NCBI GenBank assembly: GCA_000697055.1 | Contig: JNDT01002277.1 | Coordinates: 62,001-126,000, forward strand | From: Saksenaea vasiformis B4078 | Lineage: Eukaryota; Mucoromycota; Mucoromycetes; Mucorales; Saksenaeaceae | Length of the DNA stretch: 64,000 nucleotides | Direction of reading: 5' to 3' | Shown here: positions 46,280 to 56,455 of the stretch, in pieces | Layout: every line of letters begins with the position of its first letter | Position numbering within the stretch: the stretch's first letter is position 1 | Made by a program: the position numbers and the translations under genes | Notes under the pieces: model-generated | Told to the model about the DNA's origin: nothing | The model's input: only the letters and a program-made list of their open reading frames with translations | Databases searched by the model: none

Positions 46280-48853
46280 CTAGGCGCTCTGCACTGTCGA
46301 TAAACGTTCGTTTTGATCCACAAGATTAGCCGCCTTTTCAGCGAACTGCAGCGCCAGAACTTGCAATCGAGATGGCTCAACCTGGTGAAGGACAACACAT
46401 TGCGAGACTTGATCCAGTGATGCTGACAATTCTTCGTTCCAGATGATCTTTGCTACAATGGCTGACACTCGAGAGACTGGCAAGTCGAACATGCTGGATA
46501 ACTGCGCCAAACCCAAAGTAGAGTAGTATGAAGCGTATGTGAAAAGATAGGTGCGAAGGCCTTCCTCCTGGATTTTTCGGACGAGCATATCCTTGATTTG
46601 TTGAGTCTCTGGCATCAAGTCCCAAACCTTGATTGCCAAGATGAAGTCTCTGGCTCTCTCCCATTCACCTGATGCCAAAGCTTTGGCAGCGCTCATGATG
46701 TGATCTCGTGTGTTCTCGGGAGGACCAGCAAATGCCTGGCGCTCATTGTAATCCAACAATCTTCGGAATGGTCTGGAGATGAACTTCTTGTTACTTGGTC
46801 CAGCCTGTGCCTGTGCAGGAATCTCCAAAAGCATGGAACTTGTCAAGAAAACACACTCAAGAAGCTCCAGATTGATATGCATATGGAATGGCAATTGACG
46901 TTGTCGCTCAAGCTGATCTAATTCGGGTGTTGTCTGTTGACCATAACGCTGGGTCTGGACACCTTGTGCCAAAAGCTCCTTCACATGGCCGGATCCTTGG
47001 ATCTCCTGCAAGCAAGCATGTGCTTCTTTGATCAGTCCTTCACGGAAAGCACACAGACCAATCTGCACCATAGCACGGTTGTAGAGTGTTTGCGTGGCAA
47101 CATCAGCTTGGTGGATTGTCTCCTGCAAATGAGACATCAACAACATATCACGAGCGGTGTAGAATTTCTTGTGCAATGCATAATGGTAGATATGGCAAAG
47201 CATGGCGCGTGTTCGCAACACAGAGGTGTTCTGATTGTAAAGATAAGCACACAACTGATGGATCAACTGAGACGGTTCCTCGGCATTGATAATATCTGAA
47301 CGAGCGTTCTCAGGCAAAAGACCACGGGAAATGTTTTCAATCGACTGAATGACTTGCTTGGGCTAATCATCCGTAAAGTAAGACACATTATTTCATTTTG
47401 GCAACTGAGTCTTACCTTATAGTACAGATGCTCCAACCGTCGAACAACAACTCGTGCAATATTGTCCTTCATCTTGTATCGTTCACTGTAAGCCTGGACA
47501 CGTAACAAGCTAGCGTACAACGAAGGTTCATCACGAAGGCGATCAATGTAGTCAGTAGTGTGGGGATCGATGTTCTGCAACGACTTTGTGAACTCATCAT
47601 CCAAACGTTCGACAAAGCTGACAATAGAACCACGAAGGTGGATAGTCTCTCCAGCAGCTGGTATGACATCCTTGTCATCGTTGTCGTACTCTTCTGCATC
47701 CTCACGAATGACGAAAGATTCATTAGTTTCCAGAATCCCAAGAAGAAGGTTTAATTCGTGTTCGGCCTTTTTCCACACAGGGACAGGCATAAATCCTGCC
47801 ATGCTGAGGTTGATGTCGAAACGGGAAGAAATAAGCGCCAGTAAGACTGAGATCTTTTGGAAAGGAGACTGGGCCTTGGTCAAAAGTGTCTCCAAGATAG
47901 CAGTTTGTTCCTCGCGGTTAGTGCTCTGGCATAAAATGTAAGCGAACCTTGCTGTGTAAAAGAATGTCTTCATTATACCTTTTTACCACGGTTCTCCAGA
48001 ACCTCTCGTAACTTGAGGAAGAAGTTCTCGCTCGTGAATTCGACAACAGACTTTCCATCCTTTCCGACGGTCGTAAAACCAGCATCATCATCTTGATCCA
48101 CCACAGTCACCACCTTTTCTTTCTTTGCAAAGTTGTTCTTGATCATTGGCGCAACTTCCTTCACCTCTTCTTCTTCCTTTCCAGCCATGAACGCCTCAGG
48201 GTCCTACCCAATGATTGCGTTGATACATATTCAAGTCGGCAGTGTAGCTATTTACCTTCTTGTATGCTTCCACCAGGGGTTCATACTGTTTGCCGACCTT
48301 CTTCAATTTTTGCTTCATACCATTCATTGCCTTGTTGTTTGCGGCGCTCAATTTCTTCTTTGTAGCCTTATTATCTTGGACAAGGTTCTCAAGTTCAACA
48401 ATGGTTTTGATGTAGTCTTTAGGAATAGGAATCTTGTCGAATCCAGATGTTGCCTTTGCAATGAAGACATTGAGCTTATCGAATTCTGTTTAATGGGTTA
48501 GAATGCTGCAGGGCACGATTTCAGCCGTCATGCGTACCAGTAGAAATAAGACCCCAATCACTGTTCTTTTGACCGTTTTCGATAGCCTTGATGGAATTTT
48601 GCATAGCTTCAAGGCGCTTGTCCTTCTGCGACTTCACTTGGCGCGCGCGTCCGAGTTCATCGTCAGACTCATCCTCGGAATCAGTTCCAGCGCCCTTCAA
48701 GAATCGAGAGCGACTGGGTTGGGCCTCTTGTTGTTGTTCTTCTTCAGAACTTTCTTCGGCAGAGGAATCCAATTCCTCATCGGAGATGTAGGACTCGTTG
48801 TCGGAAGAGTCGGTCTCAGATTCGCTGTCTGCTGAACGGAAGAAACGGGACAT
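46280..48853 (-). CDS. Eukaryotic translation initiation factor 3 subunit C
   Basis: Exons 48538-48853, 48256-48485, 47979-48203, 47416-47925 and 46280-47362, about 787 aa (yeast Nip1 is 812). The N-terminus is acidic and Ser-rich (MSRFFRSADSESETDSSDNES), the part that binds eIF1 and eIF5 in the multifactor complex. The core includes DWGLISTEFDKLN, YDNDDKDVIPAAGETIHLRG, EPSLYASLLRVQAYSERYK and RAMLCHIYHYALHKKFYTARD; the C-terminal PCI domain follows (YASYYSTLGLAQLSSMFDLP, IIWNEELSASLDQ). It is an essential scaffold of the 43S preinitiation complex. The end is abrupt: LVDQNERLSTVQSA, without the Gly/Arg-rich tail seen in many homologues. Confidence 0.95.
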
Positions 48854-49527
48854 CGTGATCGGTCTAGTGGACTCGAGGCGAGATGAGAAAGCACCGTCAA
48901 ACTTTTTTTGGTGCAAACAAAAAAAAATTGCCTGTCCTGTGACGTGACTCTTTGCCGAGCCGGAAATTTGCGGTGTCCCGTTGATGTGTCCCTAGCGATT
49001 TTCCTCTTCATCGTATGCAATCAGATGCGAGAGATATCAATTGTGAAAGCTGTTTCCGTCCTAAATTACCAAGCCTATCCAGATACAAAATTATTCTCAA
49101 ATATGTTAAAATACAGCTTTAATAAGCAGTATGTCAGTGCTGATTTTCAGACTCTCTGAGAGCAAACGTCAATCGAGGCCAGCACTTTAACGCATAGAGA
49201 CGGGTAGTTGATGTCGCGTTCACGAAATGAAAGATATTGAATTTAATTTGTTAGCTAAATGCTAATACGATCATATCTTATATAATTAGTTACAGAATAA
49301 GTTTCTTTTGCACGTATATCGCTTAACTTTTCTCACTTCTCTCATACCTTATCTCTGCCATGTTATGAGCCTCATGTATGATGCTACAAAGCAGAAAGTA
49401 GTAGTAAAATACAGTTGTTATGCAGGAATCCTTTAGATAGGCCCTTCTCACCGCATTGGAACAGCAATGTAAGAGATTACATAACATATTGATATGATTG
49501 TCGAGAAAATTATTAACGTAGTATTAA
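48854..49527. other. Intergenic region between eIF3c and the RGS receptor gene
   Basis: It contains the eIF3c promoter and the 3' UTR of the receptor-like gene. AT-rich towards 49500. No supported gene or repeat. Confidence 0.5.
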
Positions 49528-51387
49528 TTATATATTCCGATTTTTGTAATCAGTTACAAGTTTGGGAAACACGCTAGCAAATATATTCCAAAATGTTTCT
49601 TTTTGGGCCGCTTGAAAGACTCGAAGTGTTACAACCGGATGCGAATGACTACTTTGAGGTGAGACTTGCGTCAAATCCAGTTCTTCCCGAGAACCGACTT
49701 TCGATACTGCTTTCATACGAAACCCTGGAGCAGTATCGAGTGCGTTAGTCTGCGCGCCAAAAATTGATGTTGTTTTCCAATCTAGTCCTTCGCTTTTTCT
49801 ATGTCCAATTAAAGGTCGAAAAACATCGTCGATGACCTTCCGTGCTTTGTATGATATATTGACTTGAAGGGGTGCTTCTTCGCAAACAAATGATTGATAG
49901 AACTCGATAAAATCGTCCAGCAAATCATCCTCAATCGGCGTATCCATTATATCATCCTTTTCCACCGCCTCTGGGCTACCGGATAAGGATGGCGACTTGG
50001 ATTCGGCAGAGCTTTGACGCGTCTGTGCGACTTGTCGCTTCACCTTGTCAACCAGTTTCAAGTATTTTTCATAGAAGAGTATATTTTCCGAGCTAAAATC
50101 TTGTATTGCCAACGAACGCAGACGCGCTAAAGTTCCTTCATATGTTAGGGCGTTTTTCAGGGATTCCGCGGTAAGTTCCAACGGGAAATCCAAAGTGTGA
50201 TCTCTATTTGTATGCACTATAGGCTGATCAGGCTGGCGCGGATGATGGCTCTGTGTGTCGGTCAACGACTCCGTACTGACCCTCGTAACTAGATCAGACG
50301 TCGGCAAGTCCTTGAGAAATCGGATACGTAGAGTGCTACTCAGTGGCACAACCACCGCCATGATATGGCAACCGGTCATGAAGAAGACGGACCAGTTTCC
50401 AGCTAGGAACATGCGATGAAGGTAATCGTCATGGCCCTGTGTAGGTGGGTCGAATCGTGTCATCCATACAATGAACAATGCAAAGCAAGGTACGCTGATA
50501 ACGACATCTACTAACATTTCTCTGCGAATACCGTGCGCATCTCTGTATTGTCGTACACTCCACACGATAATTGGCGCGATAATGAGAAAAAAGGCGCCAT
50601 TGAAGGCCACAAGCAGGAAGTTTCCCCAATAATATTCACAGTGAGCTCCCTTAGTACGAATGGTGCCGATCTCACTGGCTGTACATATGACAATCAGGAT
50701 CGTCAAGCCAATAGCAAATGCTAGAACAAGTCGACTGGTGGTTGTCCCGTGCTTATATTTGATAAACCATTGGTATTCTGCGTCATCATGATACGCTTCT
50801 CGCTCGGTTTTTGTTAGTTGCATGAAACGCGTTTTCATTTTGTTCAGTTTTATGAGAAAGCGAAGCCTGTAAACCCGAGTACATAGAGAGAAAACCCATG
50901 TGTAGCCGCCGATGAGGACACCCCAAAGAAGGAAATTACATGCGACGGGTGAACTAAAACTTTGGGCCATGAGGACCACTGTGCTGAAAATCAAGTGCCC
51001 CAAAGCACCCAGGCAAGTCCCATAAAGACTTCGTTTTCGCAAAGAGCTACGCCGTTGGCTCAATGACATTTTTCGACGGTCTTGCTCGGAGGTAACTTGT
51101 CCACCAAGCTCGGTATCAGTGTAGAACGGCTCGGTATTGGCTGCTTCTCGCACCAGTAATGCTGTTGTCACTATGACAAATACTGCATTGACGCATGCAA
51201 CCACAAAGTATATTCTTGAAGCGATAACTTTGTTGAGGATATCGATGCATAAGCCGAGTGGATCCTCCACCTCAGAATTGCCGGTATATCGGTATCGTCC
51301 CACGTCAGCTGGATCAGAGCAATTTGGTAAACTGCTAAAGGCATTGGCGGAGGATGCCTCTACTATCGGTAGCGTGGAGTTCTCCAT
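49528..51387 (-). CDS. Seven-transmembrane receptor-like protein with C-terminal RGS domain
   Basis: One exon. The frame opens at 51474, but ATG 51387 (MENSTLPIVEAS) gives a plausible extracellular N-terminus with N-glycosylation sites NST and NCS; about 619 aa. Seven hydrophobic segments follow, for example YFVVACVNAVFVIVTTALLV, FLLWGVLIGGYTWVFSLCTRV, LVLAFAIGLTILIVICTA and WSVFFMTGCHIMAVVVPLSS. The cytosolic half begins LTAESLKNALTYEGTLARLRS and continues DFSSENILFYEKYLKLV...FIEFYQSFVCEEAPLQVNIS, an RGS domain split by a Ser-rich insert. Fungal RGS-GPCRs couple signal perception at the plasma membrane to faster GTP hydrolysis by G-alpha. The ligand is unknown. Confidence 0.88.
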   Translation of the reverse strand: MENSTLPIVEASSANAFSSLPNCSDPADVGRYRYTGNSEVEDPLGLCIDILNKVIASRIYFVVACVNAVFVIVTTALLVREAANTEPFYTDTELGGQVTSEQDRRKMSLSQRRSSLRKRSLYGTCLGALGHLIFSTVVLMAQSFSSPVACNFLLWGVLIGGYTWVFSLCTRVYRLRFLIKLNKMKTRFMQLTKTEREAYHDDAEYQWFIKYKHGTTTSRLVLAFAIGLTILIVICTASEIGTIRTKGAHCEYYWGNFLLVAFNGAFFLIIAPIIVWSVRQYRDAHGIRREMLVDVVISVPCFALFIVWMTRFDPPTQGHDDYLHRMFLAGNWSVFFMTGCHIMAVVVPLSSTLRIRFLKDLPTSDLVTRVSTESLTDTQSHHPRQPDQPIVHTNRDHTLDFPLELTAESLKNALTYEGTLARLRSLAIQDFSSENILFYEKYLKLVDKVKRQVAQTRQSSAESKSPSLSGSPEAVEKDDIMDTPIEDDLLDDFIEFYQSFVCEEAPLQVNISYKARKVIDDVFRPLIGHRKSEGLDWKTTSIFGAQTNALDTAPGFRMKAVSKVGSREELDLTQVSPQSSHSHPVVTLRVFQAAQKETFWNIFASVFPKLVTDYKNRNI

Positions 51388-52427
51388 AGCGTAGTCTATG
51401 AAAAAAGAGGGAAAGGTGACATTCATTGCAAGTAATACAAACTCAGTCCTAAAGATTAAAAACCTATGAAACAATTCAAAACATGACGCGAAGTCTCATT
51501 GCTCGTGTTTCACTCGTTGTTGCTGCATTGCCCATGACTGGTGTCTCCCCTTTTTTCCGTGATGCTACATTTAATGACAGATCCGGGTCTTCTGACAAAT
51601 GAGATGGTCTGGATATATAGACTATTCACTCTACACGTGAAGGGAGGAAAGTATTGGCGCTATTTACTATTTACATTTGGTTACCGGAAGAAGAGATGCT
51701 AATTCTTTCAAAGCTTTTTTCTGCGTTAGATATCATTTATGTACTAAGCATATTACAGCTTCCGAGGTGGTAAACCAAATGCACAAGATCGAATATGCGT
51801 TAAGTGTCAGAAAATGTACTTTTGAAGAGCTTTAAGAGCTCTCCCTGTTGACATTCAAACGTAGTTACACTATTCGATAAGTGGATGAACATCAACAGCG
51901 TTGACGGAACAGCTGGTATTTTGGAGGTACCTCACTGGGGGTACCCTTGCTGCATATGCATGGCGACCACCATAGCTGATGGCACTTCTCTGCTATCTGA
52001 TCACTTTCTTCCTATTTTATTAAATAGTATTCTTTTATTTCTACCTTCTTGGCAGCTTAGCAAGCGCAGTAAATATTGAACAAGTGCATATTTACTACCA
52101 TAATAAGAATATAATCTCGACTATAACTTTTCGCAGAAAGAGTACCTCACAGAATGTGTATCTCCTCACAGAAGGGGTATGTACTTACAGAGAGGTATCT
52201 CCAATAAATGTAAACTGAGTCAGGCTTTTGTGCACATTGCTAGATAGGTGTCTGAGAGGAGTGGTATCATCGACTATGGTAGTGCGCTGCTGGAAATTGT
52301 CGTGGAAAAGCCGAAGTTTCGAGTGCCCTAAAATTTTGTGGGATTTTTCAGTTTTTTGTGTGACAAGAAGAATTGCGGCTTCAAACGCTTTTTTCCTCTC
52401 TTGCCATCATATTTTTAGAGAATAAGT

Positions 52428-52556
52428 GTTACTTCTTTGTAAGAACGCAACATAAACTAATTTATTGTTTATAAATCAATGATTATGCAAGATGGTCGAG
52501 AAGACTGAAAGTAACAGATTCGCCTTGTTCTTCTATATTCCTTCTATATTACCGTA
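52428..52556. repeat. Diverged direct repeat, copy 1
   Basis: Shares with 53022-53152 the ordered blocks CAAGAAC/TAAGAAC, AACTA, TATTGTTTATAAAT, AAAG(T)GACAAG/AAAGTAACAG and a closing TATTCCTTC/TATTCCTTTC, with substitutions and small gaps between them. It may be an old solo repeat or transposon footprint. Confidence 0.6.
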
Positions 52557-53021
52557 TTTCTATTTACACTGAGTTTCTCTATATTGGAACATCGACTATG
52601 CTTCATGTCTAAATCAGACACATCACACAAAACAAAAAAACATGGAGACATCGCCGGAGTATCTCGCAAGATGGCATCGCTACATTTACCAGAGAGATGA
52701 ATGTCCATTGAATATATCGTCGTTCCAAAAAGACTGAACAACAGCCAATAGACAGATATTGAACGAAACGAAGATATCCAAACGCCTCAAATGATTCCTC
52801 TGCTCCTTTTTTTTGAAGTCGTACGAATACCAGGCAGGGACGTTGTCTACATTACCGCATCAACATCCAGCATAATCAAATCATCTGACAGCTGATTACG
52901 TTACTGCTTTGCCTGTCCCCAATACGTGCCTTCTAAAACCTTTTTTTTTTTGACAAAGAAAAGCAGAAAATCTCACACACTCTTCCTTTCTTCCCGCTGT
53001 CCCATCACCTTTCAAGATGTA

Positions 53022-53152
53022 AGTATCGCTTTTTTGCAAGAACACAATACGAACTAGCATATTGTTTATAAATGAAGGTCTGTTCAAAATGATAAGGAAG
53101 ACGAAAAGTGACAAGTTCACGTGCTACTTCTGTATTCCTTTCGAAAAGTAAA
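53022..53152. repeat. Diverged direct repeat, copy 2
   Basis: Second copy of the block at 52428-52556, same orientation, about 600 bp downstream. The best-kept segment is TATTGTTTATAAAT. Neither copy overlaps a supported gene. Confidence 0.6.
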
Positions 53153-53919
53153 GTATTCGTTGCTTAAGTCGTCTTTTGGTAACATCATTGATAGCTATAA
53201 ACTATATCCGCGGGCAAATGGACTTACGACAAGGCCAGCAAAGGTGAATCAAATTGAACCTCAAACCTGCTTTTCACTTCGTTTTTCTTGACAGACGCAC
53301 GTCATGAGATATGGTCAAAGACAACATTTTGTGATAAGTATCTTCTCATTGATTATTTCACGAACAGATATTTCATTGTACTTCTTTTAGATATACATCG
53401 GACCACAGGATGGCATATAGGCTTCAGAAAAGCTATGATCGGTCGGCAAATCTTTATTGATTTTGGCTGACTAACATTGGCTTATATTCTGACAAATGTC
53501 GTATCTATGACATGGGTGCCTGCTTTCTTGTGGTCCAATTGCTGGTATCACCGTGGATAATACGGTAAAATACTCAGGTAGGCAATGTATTTATGAATGA
53601 TTTTTTAATGAATTTTAGGTTTGTTGTCGCTTTATACTTTTTCCGCAAATCATTTACACTTCGAACAAGCTTTTACACCAGTCAATTCTATACTGGATAT
53701 ATTTTACAAAGACCATGCGTCACCGAACAAGGGTATGTTTCTCAAACGTCCCAGTATATGGCTGATCTCTTTGCGTACGTAGTGCACCATAGGGCTCTAT
53801 GGCTTACATTGGGCAAAAGCAGGCCGATGACGGAATTTCCCGTGACTTTGTTATGGGTTATCTGAAGGCAATTCCTTTTGTGTGCGCTAACTTCTCTGGA
53901 AACTCGCTGTATCCAAGTC

Positions 53920-55815
53920 ATGCCATCAAGTAAGCGTCGCTGCAGAAGACGAATGCTTTATACTTATTGTTATCTCAGAAAAATCACTTGCAGACCAGAT
54001 AGCCGATCTTGATACGACTGCGCCAAAAGGTAATTCGAGTGATCTGGTTGAGATCGACTTCTCTAATGTATCTTAAGACTACGATCCCGAGGATCTTGTC
54101 GAACCGTTGAACGACAACGTTCACATTGATAGTGATGAAGAAGACCAAGAAGAACGTGACGGACGTGAACACTATATATCTGTTGGAAAAAGCTCTTTAC
54201 GAAGTCAACAATTCTTGCTGGACGATCCTCGCTACTCTGGAAAGCAAACTAGCCGTAAAGATATCTATTCAGACGAGGATGATGTAATGCAATATGAGAA
54301 TACTATCGATACAGAGAGCAACGACGAAGATGAGGATATCGATGAACTTGAAACTGACGACGATGATCAAGAAACAGCGCAACCAGGCGCTCAAGAAGTC
54401 AGCGATGAAGAGGAGGATGAGGACGACAATGAGGGCGAGGAGCCGGAGGAAACAGATGTCAAAGAAGAACTTCGGAAAATCGAAGAAGAAGAAAGGTAGG
54501 TGTGGATTTTGGGAAACGTGAAAGGTGCACGGGTGGTTAACATTTCTGAATTCAGGGCGATGATTTCACAAATGTCTAAAAGCGCTCAGGGGGATGTCGA
54601 GAAAGGCCAACATGTTCGGCAACAACTGGTACTGAAATTGGCTTTTGCACATCATATGTCCCCTAACCATGAATAATTAGACCTTGTGGGAGAATTTTCT
54701 GGAAAGCCGAATCCGTATCCAGAAGGTCTTGGAAGTTGCTAACCAATTACCCCAGGTACAGATCGTGATTTATCAACGAGATACTTATATTAGTACAGTA
54801 TGACATTTGGCCAGATTTCTTGGCTAAGGAAGAAGGTATCGAGAAAGACCTTGACGCAGCAAAAGAAGAAGTGCGTGAAATCATTGATGATCTGATGGAA
54901 CTGCGAACGGGTTTGCTTGGAGAGAATGATGCAATTGATTTCGGAGACAAGACTTGGAATGGCCGGAAAAGATTCCTTGATGATGATGACGAATATGTTG
55001 AAAAATTATGGGATGATATTTCGCAGGTTAACGACGTGTAAGTTTCCTATGACATTCTTTACTGGGGCTGACCAGTGATGCAGTTTCATACCCTATCGCA
55101 ACTCTACGTTAGAGAAATGGAGTAATAAGGTGCAGGCTGCCTCTGGTGCCCGTTTGAACAAAAAGTTCAAAGCGTTTGATCAGGTATGAGGACGATCTGG
55201 CACATGCCGAGAAAATACTAATTCTTTAAATAGAACATTTTGACACAAGTCGAGAATATGATGAGCGACAAGGAGAAGTTAATAAAGAGGACACAACTAC
55301 AGAGAACAGAATACAAGATTCTTGGCAAGGTAAGTTCGACGTGATGAAGAGAATAGTTAACTTAATAAACAATAGGCAGAGGAAGAAGAAAAAGAAGACG
55401 AGGAGAGTGAAACAAAGACAAAAGTTGATCGCCATCTGAGCCGCTATGATGTCGAAATCTTTGACGATAATGATTTCTACCAACAGCAGTTACGCGAATT
55501 AATTGAGTCACGTATGGTCGATACAGACGATCCGTTGGCAATTGGCATGAGATGGGCAGCTAGTAAAAAGACAGATGCCAAGAAGAAAAAATCAGTAGAT
55601 CAGAAAGCAAGCAAAGGACGAAAGTTACGGTAGGAAATATGATTGTCTTTTTCTGCATGTCTCATTTAACTGGTCAATTTAGATTTGAAGTACATGAAAA
55701 AATCCAAAACTTTATGGCACCAATACCAGCTGGCGTTTGGCACGACGAGATGACGGAGGAATTATACTCGTCTTTACTTGGCCAAAAGAAAACATTAATA
55801 GACATCACTTCGTGA
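53920..55815 (+). CDS. AATF/Bfr2 (Che-1) family ribosome biogenesis protein
   Basis: Ten exons: 53920-53929, 53979-54029, 54078-54492, 54556-54628, 54681-54755, 54799-55037, 55084-55183, 55234-55329, 55376-55629 and 55683-55815, about 481 aa. The joined N-terminus, MPSKKSLADQIADLDTTAPK then DYDPEDL, is typical of Bfr2/AATF, and exon 1 has only ten bases. A long Asp/Glu-rich region follows, then the AATF domain (LWENFLESRIRIQKVLEVAN; WSNKVQ), and the TRAUB domain near the C-terminus (DVEIFDDNDFYQQQLRELI, FEVHEKIQNFMAPIPAG). In yeast Bfr2 acts in nucleolar 18S rRNA processing in the early SSU processome. All ten exons join in phase. Confidence 0.95.
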
Positions 55816-55940
55816 ATAATATCATAACTACAGATGCATATTTAACATTTAAAAAATACAACACAGCAATTTGTGCAAGGCTTCATTACAGAAGAGCGTT
55901 CCTGCTATGATTTAGCATCTGTTTCGTGACATCAGCTATA

Positions 55941-56006
55941 TCATCATCATCATACATCATCATACATCATACATCATACATCATACATCATCATCATCAT
56001 TCATAC
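55941..56006. repeat. CATCATA/CAT microsatellite
   Basis: Alternating CATCATA and CAT units over about 65 bases, just outside the candidate Helitron 3' end. Confidence 0.9.
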
Positions 56007-56057
56007 TTCTTCCTTTTTTTTGGAAGTCAGGGGGAGGACCCCCCTGAGAACCCCCCT

Positions 56058-56245
56058 CTATGGGCAAGATGAATAGGCCGCGGCAAAGATAAAAGAAGTT
56101 ATGGATATGATGAAAAAGGCTATCGGAAAGGTGCAAGAGTCTATGAGAAAGATGAAGGAACTACGAAAAAGATGGAAGGGGTTATAGGCAAGATGAAGAA
56201 GCTATGGGAAGGATGCAAGAGGCTATGGGCAAGATGAAATATGCT
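56058..56245. repeat. Minisatellite, 20-22 bp unit, about nine diverged copies
   Basis: Successive units begin GATGAA, GATAAA, GATGAA, GTGCAA, GATGAA, GATGGAA, GATGAA, GATGCAA, GATGAA and share the core CTATGGG(A/C)AA. The best unit is GATGAAGAAGCTATGGGAAG. The 21-bp period preserves a reading frame, giving decayed heptads like MQEAMGKM on the plus strand, though stops now interrupt it. Confidence 0.75.
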
Positions 56246-56455
56246 GCAGAACAGATGAATTGGACGCTGAAAGAAAAACATGCTTATATTGATAAATGGT
56301 TTTAAAAGAAGGGCATAGAAATAACCGTTGCATAGTAATAGTAGTAGTGATAGCATAATTGGAGTACATTTAGATACATAGCGCATATAGAGATATAGGG
56401 GTTAACTATCGATGATGTTAGAGTATTGTCAATACATGATCAAAAGAGAAAAAGC

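Larger units (their letters stand above)
51388..53919. other. Gene-poor 2.5 kb stretch with a diverged direct duplication
   Basis: No open frame here carries a recognisable domain. It holds two diverged copies of a block of about 120 bp (52428-52556 and 53022-53152), short TCACAGAA-containing repeats near 52140-52190, and AT-rich sequence. The last part, up to 53919, should include the AATF promoter. Confidence 0.45.
55816..56455. other. Noncoding region between AATF and the Helitron ORF
   Basis: From left to right: the AATF 3' region, a CATCATA microsatellite, two adjacent hairpins that could mark the Helitron 3' end, a decayed 21-bp minisatellite and about 200 bp of AT-rich sequence next to the Helitron stop codon. 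No gene is supported. Confidence 0.6.

Noticed and set aside
51900..52240. Short TCACAGAA-type repeats as a regulatory array
   Set aside because: Only two or three irregular copies; not enough to separate from chance.
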